DNA of 14,719 bases from an uncultured Cloacibacillus sp. (GCA_900544635.1 UQVV01000022.1:1-14719), one strand, 5' to 3'. Counted from the first letter of the stretch, positions 1 to 8,759 are shown. Notes: a model not told the origin generated them from the letters alone. Made by a program: numbers and translations.

Positions 1-1533
<1,533 letters not shown>

Positions 1534-1552
1534 TTATTTTTTAACTTTGACT

Positions 1553-1565
1553 GCGGCTTCGCCGC
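1553..1565 (-). other. Small hairpin in grpE-dnaK gap
   Basis: The 64-base grpE-dnaK spacer holds a GCGGC-GAA-GCCGC hairpin on the transcript strand, followed by an A-rich run up to the dnaK ribosome site. There is no U-tract after it, so it is not a standard terminator. It could be a transcript processing or stabilising element, but five base pairs is weak and this may be chance. Confidence 0.3.
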
Positions 1566-1582
1566 TCTGATGTTTCCTTTGT

Positions 1583-2152
1583 TTATCCGTTGTACTTGCC
1601 GACGCGGACCTGCGGCGCTTTCAGCACCCTGCCCGCGAGCTTGTAGCCTCTGCTGACCGCCCCGATGATGTGTCCGTCCTTCGACTCGTCGTCTACGGGC
1701 TCCATCGAGATGGCTTCGTGAAGCGCGGGGTCGAACGGCCCTTCCGTCGGTATGAATTCAAGACCGAGCTTGCAGAGCCCGTCCGAGAACTGGCGGATGA
1801 CCATCGCCATGCCCTTCGCCATTCCGCTCTCGGGGTCGTTTATCGCCGCCGCTATGCGTTCGAGGTTCTCGAACACCGGCAGCATCTCCTTCACCGCCTG
1901 TTCGGCAGCGAGCTTCGCGTTGCTTTCGCGGTCGCGCTCCATCCTCGTTCTGAGGTTGAAGTAGTCGGCACGCGCGCGCGCGACCTCTTCCTTGAGCTTC
2001 TTTATCTCGTCCGCCTGCTTTTCCAGCTCGGCGGTAAGCTTCTTGATTTCTTCGTCCTGCGCCGCTTCGCAGCGCTCGGCTTCGCCCGTCTGCGCTGTGC
2101 AGGTTTCTTCGTTCTCTGTGCCGGCGCGGTTTTCGTTTTCCTGGTCGGTCAT
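1583..2152 (-). CDS. grpE: Nucleotide exchange factor GrpE
   Basis: GrpE releases ADP from DnaK and resets the chaperone cycle in the cytosol. The 189-residue protein is of normal family length. The first 40 or so residues are acidic and low in complexity. A long coiled-coil helix follows (about residues 37-75, with KKLTAELEKQ and repeated E/K/A heptads, then RARADYFNLRTRMER). The C-terminal beta domain has the conserved features F-P-EGPFDPALHEAI and the ending GYKLAGRVLKAPQVRVGK. The start overlaps the hrcA stop as ATGA, with a purine-rich AGGAG-type ribosome site inside the end of hrcA, so translation is probably coupled. It is the middle gene of the CIRCE-controlled heat-shock operon. Identification rests on the C-terminal motif and the gene order. 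Confidence 0.96.
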   Translation of the reverse strand: MTDQENENRAGTENEETCTAQTGEAERCEAAQDEEIKKLTAELEKQADEIKKLKEEVARARADYFNLRTRMERDRESNAKLAAEQAVKEMLPVFENLERIAAAINDPESGMAKGMAMVIRQFSDGLCKLGLEFIPTEGPFDPALHEAISMEPVDDESKDGHIIGAVSRGYKLAGRVLKAPQVRVGKYNG

Positions 2153-3174
2153 TTCTTTATCTCCTCTTTCTCGGCAGATTCGGAGTCGAGCTTGCGCAGC
2201 ACTCCGTCTATCGAAGCTATTGCTTTTTCGTAATCCATGCGCTCGGGGCCTATCACTCCGACGACGGCCTTCTGTCCTCCGGCCTCGCCGGTCGCGGCGA
2301 CTATCGACGAGCCTTTCATGCCGGGCAGGCCGTTCTCCTCGCCTATCATGACGTTGAGACCGTCTATCGAGCAGCGCTTCACGAGCTCGGCCATGCTCTC
2401 TTCTTCTTCAAGGAATGAGCAGAGCGCCTGCATGCGCCCGAGGTCCTGAAAGTCCTGGAGGTTCATCATGTGGCTGAACGAGCCGGTGAATATCTTCGGC
2501 TCGTGCGCGCCGAGCATGGAGTCTATCGCGGAGACGGCCTTCTCGCATTCGTCGTGGTAACGGCCGATGTCGGCGAGAAGCTCCTTCTTTACGGTTTTCT
2601 TTATGTCGCTCCACGCCATGCCCGAGAAGTGGTTGAGCTTCGCGGCGAGGCTGTCGAGGTCGTCCTGCGACATGTCGACCGCAACGTCGATGAATTTCTG
2701 ATGTACGAGGCCGCCCTGGAGCACGACGAGCAGCAACACCTGACGCTCGCCCATGCGCACGAAGTTCACGTGATGGAAGCGCACGGTGTCGAGCGGCGTT
2801 ATCGCGGCGATGCCGACGTAGTCCGAGACGCGGCTGAGCATCTCCGAGGCGGAGGCGAGCATCTTCTCGAGCCCCTGCCTGTGCTCCATCATTTTTTTGA
2901 GGAGCTTCACGGAGGGGCCGGCGTTGTCCACGCGCTGGAGCACCGAGTCGACGTAGAGGCGGTAGCCCTGCGTCGTCGGAATCCTGCCGGACGAGGCGTG
3001 AGTCTGCTTGAGGAAGCCGAGGTCTTCGAGGTCGGACATCTCGTTGCGTATCGTCGCGGAGCTGCGCCCCGTGAGGTAGCGGCGCGAGACCGTGCGCGAG
3101 CCGACCGTCTCGCCGTTCTTTATGTATTCGTAGACGACGGAGAGCACCACCTCGAGCTGTCTTTCCGTGATCAT
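2149..3174 (-). CDS. hrcA: Heat-inducible transcription repressor HrcA
   Basis: HrcA is the repressor that binds CIRCE and shuts off class I heat-shock operons. Its activity depends on chaperone availability. The protein has 341 residues, normal for the family. The N-terminal winged-helix domain has TERQLEVVLSVVYEYI, ETVGSRTVSRRYL and SSATIRNEMSDLEDLGFL, then the family signature HASSGRIPTTQGYRLYVD near residues 60-77. The C-terminal part contains the GAF-like dimerisation domain. It is the first gene of the operon, 33 bases downstream of a perfect CIRCE element, so it represses itself together with grpE and dnaK. The start ATG at 3172-3174 is the only one that keeps the full winged helix. 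Confidence 0.97.
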   Translation of the reverse strand: MITERQLEVVLSVVYEYIKNGETVGSRTVSRRYLTGRSSATIRNEMSDLEDLGFLKQTHASSGRIPTTQGYRLYVDSVLQRVDNAGPSVKLLKKMMEHRQGLEKMLASASEMLSRVSDYVGIAAITPLDTVRFHHVNFVRMGERQVLLLVVLQGGLVHQKFIDVAVDMSQDDLDSLAAKLNHFSGMAWSDIKKTVKKELLADIGRYHDECEKAVSAIDSMLGAHEPKIFTGSFSHMMNLQDFQDLGRMQALCSFLEEEESMAELVKRCSIDGLNVMIGEENGLPGMKGSSIVAATGEAGGQKAVVGVIGPERMDYEKAIASIDGVLRKLDSESAEKEEIKK

Positions 3175-3207
3175 CCCGGCTTCACCGCCTTTCGTCCTCT
3201 CAGCTTA

Positions 3208-3234
3208 TTAGCACTCATTCATCACGAGTGCTAA
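3208..3234. promoter_or_regulatory. CIRCE operator (HrcA binding site)
   Basis: A perfect inverted repeat, TTAGCACTC, nine bases, GAGTGCTAA, matches the CIRCE consensus at every arm position. It lies between the hrcA promoter and the hrcA start, where bound HrcA would block the polymerase. The repressor gene is the first gene downstream, which confirms the reading. Confidence 0.98.
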
Positions 3235-3252
3235 GCGTTCTCAACGCGATAC

Positions 3253-3281
3253 ATGATAGGCGTCATATAGGCATTTGTCAA
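3253..3281 (-). promoter_or_regulatory. Sigma70-type promoter of hrcA-grpE-dnaK
   Basis: On the minus strand, a consensus -35 TTGACA (3276-3281) and a -10 TATCAT (3253-3258) are 17 bases apart. The predicted transcription start near 3,246 falls just upstream of CIRCE. A run of A and T directly upstream (3287-3306) sits where an UP element would act. Confidence 0.88.
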
Positions 3282-3286
3282 GACAG

Positions 3287-3306
3287 GTCAAAAAAATTTT
3301 TTTGAC
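3287..3306. repeat. 20-bp perfect A/T palindrome between divergent operons
   Basis: GTCAAAAAAATTTTTTTGAC is a perfect 20-bp palindrome in the intergenic region between hrcA and the folate operon. It lies directly upstream of the hrcA -35 box, so it may serve as an UP element. It could instead be a regulator site or nucleoid-protein site. No U-tract terminator context makes better sense here, because no gene ends nearby. Confidence 0.6.
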
Positions 3307-3351
3307 TTTCCGCGCGCCTGCGGCCGCGGAATAAAAGTATAGGAGTTATTG

Positions 3352-3357
3352 TATAAT
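3352..3357 (+). promoter_or_regulatory. Candidate -10 box for the folate operon
   Basis: A perfect TATAAT lies 68 bases before the start of the first gene of the rightward operon, preceded by TTG. I see no good -35 hexamer at 16-18 bases, so activity is a guess based on the -10 box and position. Confidence 0.45.
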
Positions 3358-3425
3358 TACTAAATGTCCGGCCACGCCGCGGCGCGGCGATAAGTTTAAG
3401 CCGGCGACTGGAGTTTTAGACGGAA

Positions 3426-4073
3426 ATGGCAAACGACAAGACGACCGTATATTTGATCCGCCACGGAGAGTGCGCGGGCAACAAGGAGAACCGCATACGC
3501 GGCTGCGTGGACTTCCCCCTCAACGAGAACGGCGTGCTTCAGGCGCACGCGCTCGCCGAAGCTATGAAAGACAAGAAGATAGACTACATTTATACAAGCC
3601 CGCTGTCGCGCGCGACGTCGACCGCCGCTATACTCGGCGAGGCGCTCGGCCTTCCCTACGAGGCGCGCGAGGGCTTCTGCAACATACATCTCGGCCCGTG
3701 GGAGAACCGCATCAAGGCGGAGCTCGCGGTCGAAGAGCCGGAGAAATGGCAGACGTGGCTGAACCAGCCCGAGGAGCTCGTCATCGAGGGCGGCGAGACG
3801 CTCGACCAGGTGCGCGACCGCGCGCTCGCGGAGCTCAATAAAATCATAGCCGAGCACCGCGGCGCGAACATCGCGCTCATCGCGCACCGCGGCGTGCTGA
3901 AGCCGCTGATGGCGGGCGCGCTCGGCGTGCAGCGTCCGAGCTACTGGCGGCTGCACGTTGACACGGCGTCGTACAGCGTGCTGACCTTCGACAGCCTGCA
4001 CGGCTACTGCCTCATGGGGCTCAACTTTACGGAGCATCTCAAGGGGCTCCGCATAATTCAGGAATTCGATTAA
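3426..4073 (+). CDS. Histidine phosphatase (phosphoglycerate mutase-like), first gene of folate operon
   Basis: A 215-residue member of the histidine phosphatase superfamily, which removes or transfers phosphate through a phosphohistidine. The RHG signature is at residues 12-14 (phospho-acceptor His13), with the second arginine in SPLSRA (Arg62), an acidic residue near Glu82, EGGET at 121-125, and the second histidine in AHRG (His154). In many relatives that last motif reads HGG. The gene ends two bases before folP and starts a folate operon, so it may act on a pterin phosphate. Dihydroneopterin phosphate removal is a step with no universal enzyme. Alternatives are a cobalamin-type alpha-ribazole phosphatase or a general phosphatase. 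Family is certain, substrate unknown. A GGAG 12 bases upstream supports this start. Confidence 0.9.
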   Translation: MANDKTTVYLIRHGECAGNKENRIRGCVDFPLNENGVLQAHALAEAMKDKKIDYIYTSPLSRATSTAAILGEALGLPYEAREGFCNIHLGPWENRIKAELAVEEPEKWQTWLNQPEELVIEGGETLDQVRDRALAELNKIIAEHRGANIALIAHRGVLKPLMAGALGVQRPSYWRLHVDTASYSVLTFDSLHGYCLMGLNFTEHLKGLRIIQEFD

Positions 4074-4075
4074 AG

Positions 4076-5290
4076 ATGAAAGCGCACCTGATAAAGCTCG
4101 GAAGCGAGAAGGAACTCGCACAGGCGGCGCTGCGCCTCGGCGCGAGCGATGCTTCGCTGCGCTTCTTCGAGGCGCGGCGCGAGACGCTGCAAATCTATGT
4201 CACTGACGTGCCGTCGCCGGCGGCCTCGATAATCAAGCAGGAGATGCTCTCGCGCGGCGGCGACGCCGCGGTCCACGCGAACGTCATCAACTGCGGCGTC
4301 GAGCGCAGCGACGTGATAATCTTCGGCACCGCGAAGCAGCTCGGACATCTCGCGGACAAGCTCGAGCTGATGCCGTGGTGGAAGCTCTCCGAGCTCGCCG
4401 CGGAGATACGCAGGCTGACCGCCCCGCGCGCGAAACGCGCCGTGAAGCTGCCCTGCGGCGCGGAGCTTGCCTTCGGAGAGCGGATGCTGCTGATGGGGAT
4501 AATAAATCTCACCGACGATTCGTTCTTCGGCGGGAGCCGCTGCGGCGGCGACGCAGACAAGGCCGTCGCGAAGGCCGTGAAGATGGCGGAGGATGGCGCG
4601 GACATCCTCGACCTCGGCGCGGAGTCTACGCGCCCCGGCGCGCCGCGCGTCCCTGAGGAACAGGAGCGCGAGCGCATGAGCGCCGCAGTCGCCGCAATTC
4701 GGCGCGAGCTGCCGCACATGCCGCTCTCGATAGACACGACGCGCGCTTCGGTCGCGGAGGCCGCTCTCGAAAACGGCGCGGACATCGTCAACGACGTCTC
4801 CGGCCTGCAGTTCGACAACGGCATCGCCGAAGCCGCGGCGCGGCACAAGGCCATGCTCGTGCTCATGCACATGCGCGGCACGCCGGAGACGATGCGGACG
4901 ATGTGCGGATACGACAACCTGCTCTCTGAGGTCTGCGAGTTTCTCGAAGAGGCGGCTGACAAGGCCGTATCGCTCGGCGTATCTCGCGAAAGTATTATAA
5001 TAGACCCGGGAATCGGCTTCGCGAAGGATCACTGGCAGAACCTGTTCCTGCTGCGACACTGCGAGAGCTTCAAGGCGCTCGGCTATCCGCTGCTCATAGG
5101 CGCGTCGCGCAAGGGCTGCGTAGGCGCGGCGACGGGACGCGAAGCGCCGGAGGAACGGCTGTACGGCACGCTCGCCGTGACCGCGCTCTGCTGCCGTCAG
5201 GGCGCCGACATAATAAGGGTCCACGACGTGCGCGAAAACAAAGACGTGATAAAAATGACGGAAGCAATACAAGGAGCGGAATATGTCTGA
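4076..5290 (+). CDS. folP: Dihydropteroate synthase with N-terminal extension
   Basis: Condenses hydroxymethyl-dihydropterin pyrophosphate with p-aminobenzoate to give dihydropteroate, the sulfonamide-sensitive step of folate synthesis. The TIM-barrel DHPS domain starts at about residue 137. Its motifs are GIINLTDDSF 141-150 (usually NVTPDSF, so Asp replaces the usual Pro at 147), DLGAESTRPGA 179-189, SIDT 218-221, NDVSG 239-243, MHMRGTP 264-270, DPGIGFAK 310-317, SRK 344-346 and RVHDV 381-385. All substrate and metal positions appear present. Residues 1-135 form an extra N-terminal domain. At 404 residues the protein is well above the usual 270-280, though extended DHPS forms are known in some anaerobes. 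It starts two bases after the phosphatase and overlaps folK by eight bases. Confidence 0.96.
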   Translation: MKAHLIKLGSEKELAQAALRLGASDASLRFFEARRETLQIYVTDVPSPAASIIKQEMLSRGGDAAVHANVINCGVERSDVIIFGTAKQLGHLADKLELMPWWKLSELAAEIRRLTAPRAKRAVKLPCGAELAFGERMLLMGIINLTDDSFFGGSRCGGDADKAVAKAVKMAEDGADILDLGAESTRPGAPRVPEEQERERMSAAVAAIRRELPHMPLSIDTTRASVAEAALENGADIVNDVSGLQFDNGIAEAAARHKAMLVLMHMRGTPETMRTMCGYDNLLSEVCEFLEEAADKAVSLGVSRESIIIDPGIGFAKDHWQNLFLLRHCESFKALGYPLLIGASRKGCVGAATGREAPEERLYGTLAVTALCCRQGADIIRVHDVRENKDVIKMTEAIQGAEYV

Positions 5291-5783
5291 TAAAAGAATT
5301 TTTCTTGCGCTTGGCTCCAATCTCGGAAACAGGCTGGAGCATCTGAAATCCGCGCTTAAATACCTCGAGACGCACGGCGTCCGCATCGAGGCGAAGAGCC
5401 GCGTCTGGGAGACGGCCCCGTGGGGCGTCACCGACCAGCCGGCGTTTCTCAACATGTGCGCCGCCGCACGCACGACGCTCGACCCCTTCGCTCTGCTGCG
5501 GCTGCTGAAGAACGCGGAAGCAGAGCTCGGCCGCAGCGAAAGCTGGCGCTGGGGGCCGCGCGAGATAGACATCGACATAATATTCTTCGGCTCGCTCGTG
5601 ATGAACGACCCGAAGCTCACCATCCCCCACCCCTATATGCACGAGCGCGCCTTCGTGCTCAAGCCGCTCTCCGAGATAGCGCCGGACGAGGAGCACCCGG
5701 TATCGCACAAGACCGTCTCGGAGATGCTCGCGGAGCTTCCGGCCTCCGAGCTGGAAGAGATGGTATGGATCACGGAAATATAA
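5283..5783 (+). CDS. folK: 6-hydroxymethyl-7,8-dihydropterin pyrophosphokinase
   Basis: Transfers pyrophosphate from ATP to hydroxymethyl-dihydropterin, giving the substrate used by FolP. The 166-residue protein shows the HPPK signatures GSNLGNR (11-17), ETAPWGVTDQPAFLNM (pterin-binding loop region, 43-58), RWGPREIDIDII (89-100, holding the two Mg-binding aspartates) and IPHPYMHERAFVLKPL (114-129). The start lies inside the last codons of folP with a good AAGGAG upstream at about 5,272, so the two steps are translationally coupled. Length and all motifs are normal. folB and folE are not in the window. Confidence 0.97.
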   Translation: MSDKRIFLALGSNLGNRLEHLKSALKYLETHGVRIEAKSRVWETAPWGVTDQPAFLNMCAAARTTLDPFALLRLLKNAEAELGRSESWRWGPREIDIDIIFFGSLVMNDPKLTIPHPYMHERAFVLKPLSEIAPDEEHPVSHKTVSEMLAELPASELEEMVWITEI

Positions 5784-6571
5784 AAAAGCCGCCGCACGGC
5801 GGAACGGGGAAAAAGAATCTCGGATTCCTCTTTCTCCCCGCCGCCGTCGTAATAATGGCGCTGGTCCTCCTTCTGACGCCGCGGCCAGAGGGCGAGCGGC
5901 GCGAGATAACGCTGAGGACGCTCGAGCTGCCGGCATTTCCGATAACGCTCGTGCTTGAGGAGAACGAGGGCGAGACCGCCGCAGCGTGGCTGCGCACGCC
6001 CGCCGGGGCGCGCCGCATAGAACAGGTCGAGGGGCTCTCCTTCATATCGAGCGACCCCGTGGTCTCGCGCGCCGACCAGGACGACAGCGACGACCTGCTG
6101 TGGCGCATATCCTTCATGAACGTCAAGGGCGAGGGCATACATCTGTGGATAGGCATGACGACGTGGGCGCCGCGCGTCTACGTAGCGGCGACGCCGTTCC
6201 AGTACACGCGCTGGCACGCGCTGCCCGCGAAGATAGAAGTCCCGAAGGGGACGAGCCTCTATATCTCGCCCGCCGCGCCGCTCTACCGGACGCTCGAAAA
6301 GCAGTTCGGCGGCACGGACAGCTATTCGTTCGTCTACACGATGATGCTGACGCCCGAGGGGCTGAACTTCGTCCCCGTGCCGTCGGTCTACAAACAGCTC
6401 GCCGTCCTGCTGCGCGCGGGGATGCACGGCGAAAGCTCGCCGCCGAAGCGCCTCGCCTACGTCCGTATGCTGACGGAGTTCAACCGCCTGGCCGACGGCA
6501 AAGCGCCGCAGGCCGACACTCTGCTCAATTTACAGATAGAGCGCATAGACACGCTGAGCTGGAAGAAATAA
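5765..6571 (+). CDS. Membrane-anchored protein of unknown function at end of folate operon
   Basis: A 268-residue protein I do not recognise. A short positively charged N-terminus (residues 1-18) precedes one hydrophobic segment (LGFLFLPAAVVIMALVLLL, about 19-37), so it is probably a single-pass protein with its soluble part outside the cytoplasmic membrane. The remaining 230 residues look globular and mixed alpha/beta, with no cysteine pairs and no catalytic motif I can name. The ATG at 5765-5767 overlaps the folK end by 19 bases and has GAAGAG upstream, which argues for operon membership and translation coupling. An in-frame open stretch extends upstream across folK, but it has no better start and would overlap folK heavily. 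The terminator directly after the stop closes the operon. Confidence 0.8.
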   Translation: MDHGNIKKPPHGGTGKKNLGFLFLPAAVVIMALVLLLTPRPEGERREITLRTLELPAFPITLVLEENEGETAAAWLRTPAGARRIEQVEGLSFISSDPVVSRADQDDSDDLLWRISFMNVKGEGIHLWIGMTTWAPRVYVAATPFQYTRWHALPAKIEVPKGTSLYISPAAPLYRTLEKQFGGTDSYSFVYTMMLTPEGLNFVPVPSVYKQLAVLLRAGMHGESSPPKRLAYVRMLTEFNRLADGKAPQADTLLNLQIERIDTLSWKK

Positions 6572-6574
6572 CGC

Positions 6575-6617
6575 AGCGCCGTCGCCGCAGCATCGCGGGA
6601 CGGCGCTCTTCATTTTT
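6575..6617 (+). terminator. Intrinsic terminator of folate operon
   Basis: A nine-base stem AGCGCCGTC / GACGGCGCT (6575-6583 with 6599-6607) is followed by a T-rich run (CTTCATTTTTC). It starts four bases after the stop of the last folate-operon gene. Its T-run touches the stop of the convergent LysR gene. Confidence 0.87.
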
Positions 6618-7513
6618 CACTGCGGCTCGGTGAGAAAGCTCTCCTTTACGAGCTCGATGAATAATCTCATCGCGGGGCTCATCCATTTATTCTTATGATA
6701 CGACAGCATCGCGCGGACGGTACCGCCCTCAATCTCTGTATCAAGCTCGATAAGCCGCCCGTCGCGCAGCTCGTCCTCCACCGCGCAGCGCGGCAGGAAA
6801 GCCACGCCGAGATTGCCAGCAACGCACAGCTTAATCGCTTCGATACTCTGCACCTGCATGCTCTGCTTCATTTTTATATTTTTACGCAGCATATACTCGT
6901 TCAGGATTCTGCTGTGGACGCTCTGCTCCTCACTGTAAATAATCGCGGCGTCCTTCATTTGTCCCGGCGATATAAAATCGCGCTCATCCTCAGCAAGCTC
7001 CGGCGAAGCCACGAGCGCCGACGGCTGCTGCGCGAGCGGCTCGGTCACCACGGATAAGCTCTGCTTTGTAACGTTGTAGTGCAGCCCCACGTCGACGGCT
7101 CCGTTCGCTGTCGCGGCGACTATTTCGTAACAGTTGGCGATTTTCAAAGAGAGCTGAACGTCGGGCGCTTTTTCGCGAAACTCCCGCAGTATCCGAGGCG
7201 TCTTATAAATCAGCAGAGATTCGAGAAATCCGACCGTCAGCGTCCCCTTCAGCTCCGTCTCACGCTTTCCGTAATCCAAGAGCGCCGCGGCGGCGTCAAG
7301 CACGCCGTCCATATAGGGCAGAACGTCCCGCCCCGCCTGCGTCAGAGCCATGCGCCGCCCGAGCTTTTCAAACAGCTTGACGTTCAGTTCCTTTTCGAGC
7401 TGCTGCACCTGAAAGGTCACGGTCGACTGCGTGTAGTGCAGCCTGCGCGCGGCCTCCTGAAAGCTGCCCGTCTCCAAAATCATCCTCACCGTATTGAGAT
7501 ATTTCAGCTCCAT
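6617..7513 (-). CDS. LysR-family transcriptional regulator
   Basis: A 298-residue LysR-type regulator. The N-terminal winged helix (about residues 1-60) has the classic pattern MELKYLNTVRMILETGSF, AARRLHYTQSTVTFQVQQLE, LFEKLGRRMALTQAG. The remainder is a two-lobed effector-binding domain (GTLTVGFLESLL from about residue 88). The ligand cannot be told from sequence. I chose the second in-frame ATG (7511-7513): it has GGAG nine bases upstream and gives the standard LysR beginning, while the ATG at 7526-7528 has no ribosome site. The gene is divergent from the QueG-like reductase, with a 19-bp palindrome between them, the usual arrangement for a LysR regulator and its target. Several cysteines and AT-richer codons give no strong sign of transfer. 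Confidence 0.93.
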   Translation of the reverse strand: MELKYLNTVRMILETGSFQEAARRLHYTQSTVTFQVQQLEKELNVKLFEKLGRRMALTQAGRDVLPYMDGVLDAAAALLDYGKRETELKGTLTVGFLESLLIYKTPRILREFREKAPDVQLSLKIANCYEIVAATANGAVDVGLHYNVTKQSLSVVTEPLAQQPSALVASPELAEDERDFISPGQMKDAAIIYSEEQSVHSRILNEYMLRKNIKMKQSMQVQSIEAIKLCVAGNLGVAFLPRCAVEDELRDGRLIELDTEIEGGTVRAMLSYHKNKWMSPAMRLFIELVKESFLTEPQ

Positions 7514-7536
7514 TCGTCTGCGCTCCATTCAAAAAA

Positions 7537-7555
7537 ATCGAATTATAAATTCGAT
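7537..7555. promoter_or_regulatory. 19-bp palindrome, candidate LysR operator
   Basis: ATCGAATT-ATA-AATTCGAT is a perfect inverted repeat with eight-base arms, in the 124-base gap between the divergent LysR gene and the reductase gene. It has the AT-rich, T-N11-A type form favoured by LysR regulators. Assignment to this regulator is inference. Confidence 0.6.
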
Positions 7556-7564
7556 AGATTCAAT

Positions 7565-7593
7565 TTGATTAAATTATCTTTCGGGCGCATTAT
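7565..7593 (+). promoter_or_regulatory. Candidate promoter of QueG-like gene
   Basis: TTGATT (7565-7570) and CATTAT (7588-7593) are 17 bases apart, a moderate sigma70-type match. Transcription would start near 7,600, ahead of the AAAGGAG ribosome site at 7623-7629. It lies ten bases downstream of the palindrome, so a bound LysR protein could contact polymerase. Confidence 0.4.
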
Positions 7594-7637
7594 AGAACAC
7601 GAAGGAAAAGAGGTCAACGGACAAAGGAGTGCGGAAC

Positions 7638-8693
7638 ATGGCGGTAACTGCGGAAGAATTAGTAAAGAAGGCAAAGGAATGCGGATACGACAAATGCGGG
7701 ATAATTCCTGTTGAGCAGATGGCCGGATACGCGGACAGTTTAGATGAGAGAGAAGAGCGTCTGCCCGAGACGAAGGAGTTCTACGACAAGTTTCGTCCAT
7801 TCGCCGACCCGCGCGCGCAGTATCCGTGGGTCGAGTCGATAATCGTCTGCTCGTTCCGGTACGGAAGGTACGACATCCCCGGCGGGCTGGACAAGCATTA
7901 CGCCAAGGCATACCTCACCGACGGCAGGCGCAACGCAGCGAGCGGATGCTGGAAAGCCGGCGAGCGCTTCGACGAGTATCTTGAGGAGCGCGGCGTGCGC
8001 TGCGCGTCGAGCCGCGACTTCGGCCTCACGGCTCTGCGCTGGGCCGCAATGAAGGCCGGAATCGGAATTATACGGAGAAACAATTTTTTCTACACCGAGC
8101 ACGGCTCATGGAACCACCTCGAAGCGTTCCTCATAGGCGAGCCGCTGGAATATATCGAAACGTGCGCCGTCCGCCCGTGCCCCGACGGCTGCTCGCTGTG
8201 CGTCAAGGCCTGTCCGACAGGCGCGCTCTGCGCTCCGTACACGATGAACCCCGCCGCCTGCGTGTCGGCGCTTACGACGTGGAGCGGCTGGGACCTGACA
8301 ACGGAGCCGCTGCGCGCAAAGATGGGGCGCTGGGCTTACGGCTGCGACGTCTGCCAGAACGTATGCCCCTTCAACCGCGGCGCGTGGAGCGGCGGCGAAG
8401 AATTTCCGGGGCTCTCGGAGCTTGCGAAGCATCTGCCACTTACGGAGATAGTGGAAGCGGATTACGATACGCTCAAGAACATCGTGCAGCCTGCCCTTTG
8501 GTACATCCCGGCGGACAAGGTGTGGCGCTATAAGACGAACGCGCTGAACGTGATGCTCAACGACTATTCGCCGGAATATCTTCCCGCGATAAAAAAAGCC
8601 TGCTCCGACGAAGCGGAGCCGGTGCGCAAAATGGCGGCGTGTGTGCTCACGGAGCTGAAGAAGCGCGAAGCCGGCGGAACGGAGGCAGAGTAA
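7638..8693 (+). CDS. QueG-family double [4Fe-4S] reductase, divergent member
   Basis: A 351-residue iron-sulfur protein related to epoxyqueuosine reductase. Two ferredoxin-type clusters are predicted from CSLCVKACPTGAL (Cys185, 188, 192), Cys208 and CDVCQNVCPFN (Cys236, 239, 243). A HEAT-like tail follows (about 309-340, SPEYLPAIKKACSDEAEPVRKMA). In QueG the catalytic Asp lies in a DTGP-type motif before AGLGWIGKN. Here Asp127 (DFGL) and AGIGIIRRNN align with that region, so the Asp is kept but the GP, ER and WIGKN parts are not. It may therefore act on another substrate, perhaps with a corrinoid cofactor as in QueG relatives. The ATG at 7638 follows AAAGGAG by eight bases; the upstream in-frame GTG at 7629 overlaps that site and is rejected. 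It is divergent from the LysR gene. Confidence 0.85.
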   Translation: MAVTAEELVKKAKECGYDKCGIIPVEQMAGYADSLDEREERLPETKEFYDKFRPFADPRAQYPWVESIIVCSFRYGRYDIPGGLDKHYAKAYLTDGRRNAASGCWKAGERFDEYLEERGVRCASSRDFGLTALRWAAMKAGIGIIRRNNFFYTEHGSWNHLEAFLIGEPLEYIETCAVRPCPDGCSLCVKACPTGALCAPYTMNPAACVSALTTWSGWDLTTEPLRAKMGRWAYGCDVCQNVCPFNRGAWSGGEEFPGLSELAKHLPLTEIVEADYDTLKNIVQPALWYIPADKVWRYKTNALNVMLNDYSPEYLPAIKKACSDEAEPVRKMAACVLTELKKREAGGTEAE

Positions 8694-8759
8694 CGGAAAA
8701 CAGGCAGCGCCGGAGCACGCGGCGTAAAACCATGCGCGGCGTGCAGCGCGCGTACAGAA

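Noticed and set aside
4070..5623. Leftward open frame of 517 codons over folP and folK
   Set aside because: It is antisense to two well-identified overlapping genes and has arginine-rich, motif-free content typical of shadow frames in GC-rich DNA.
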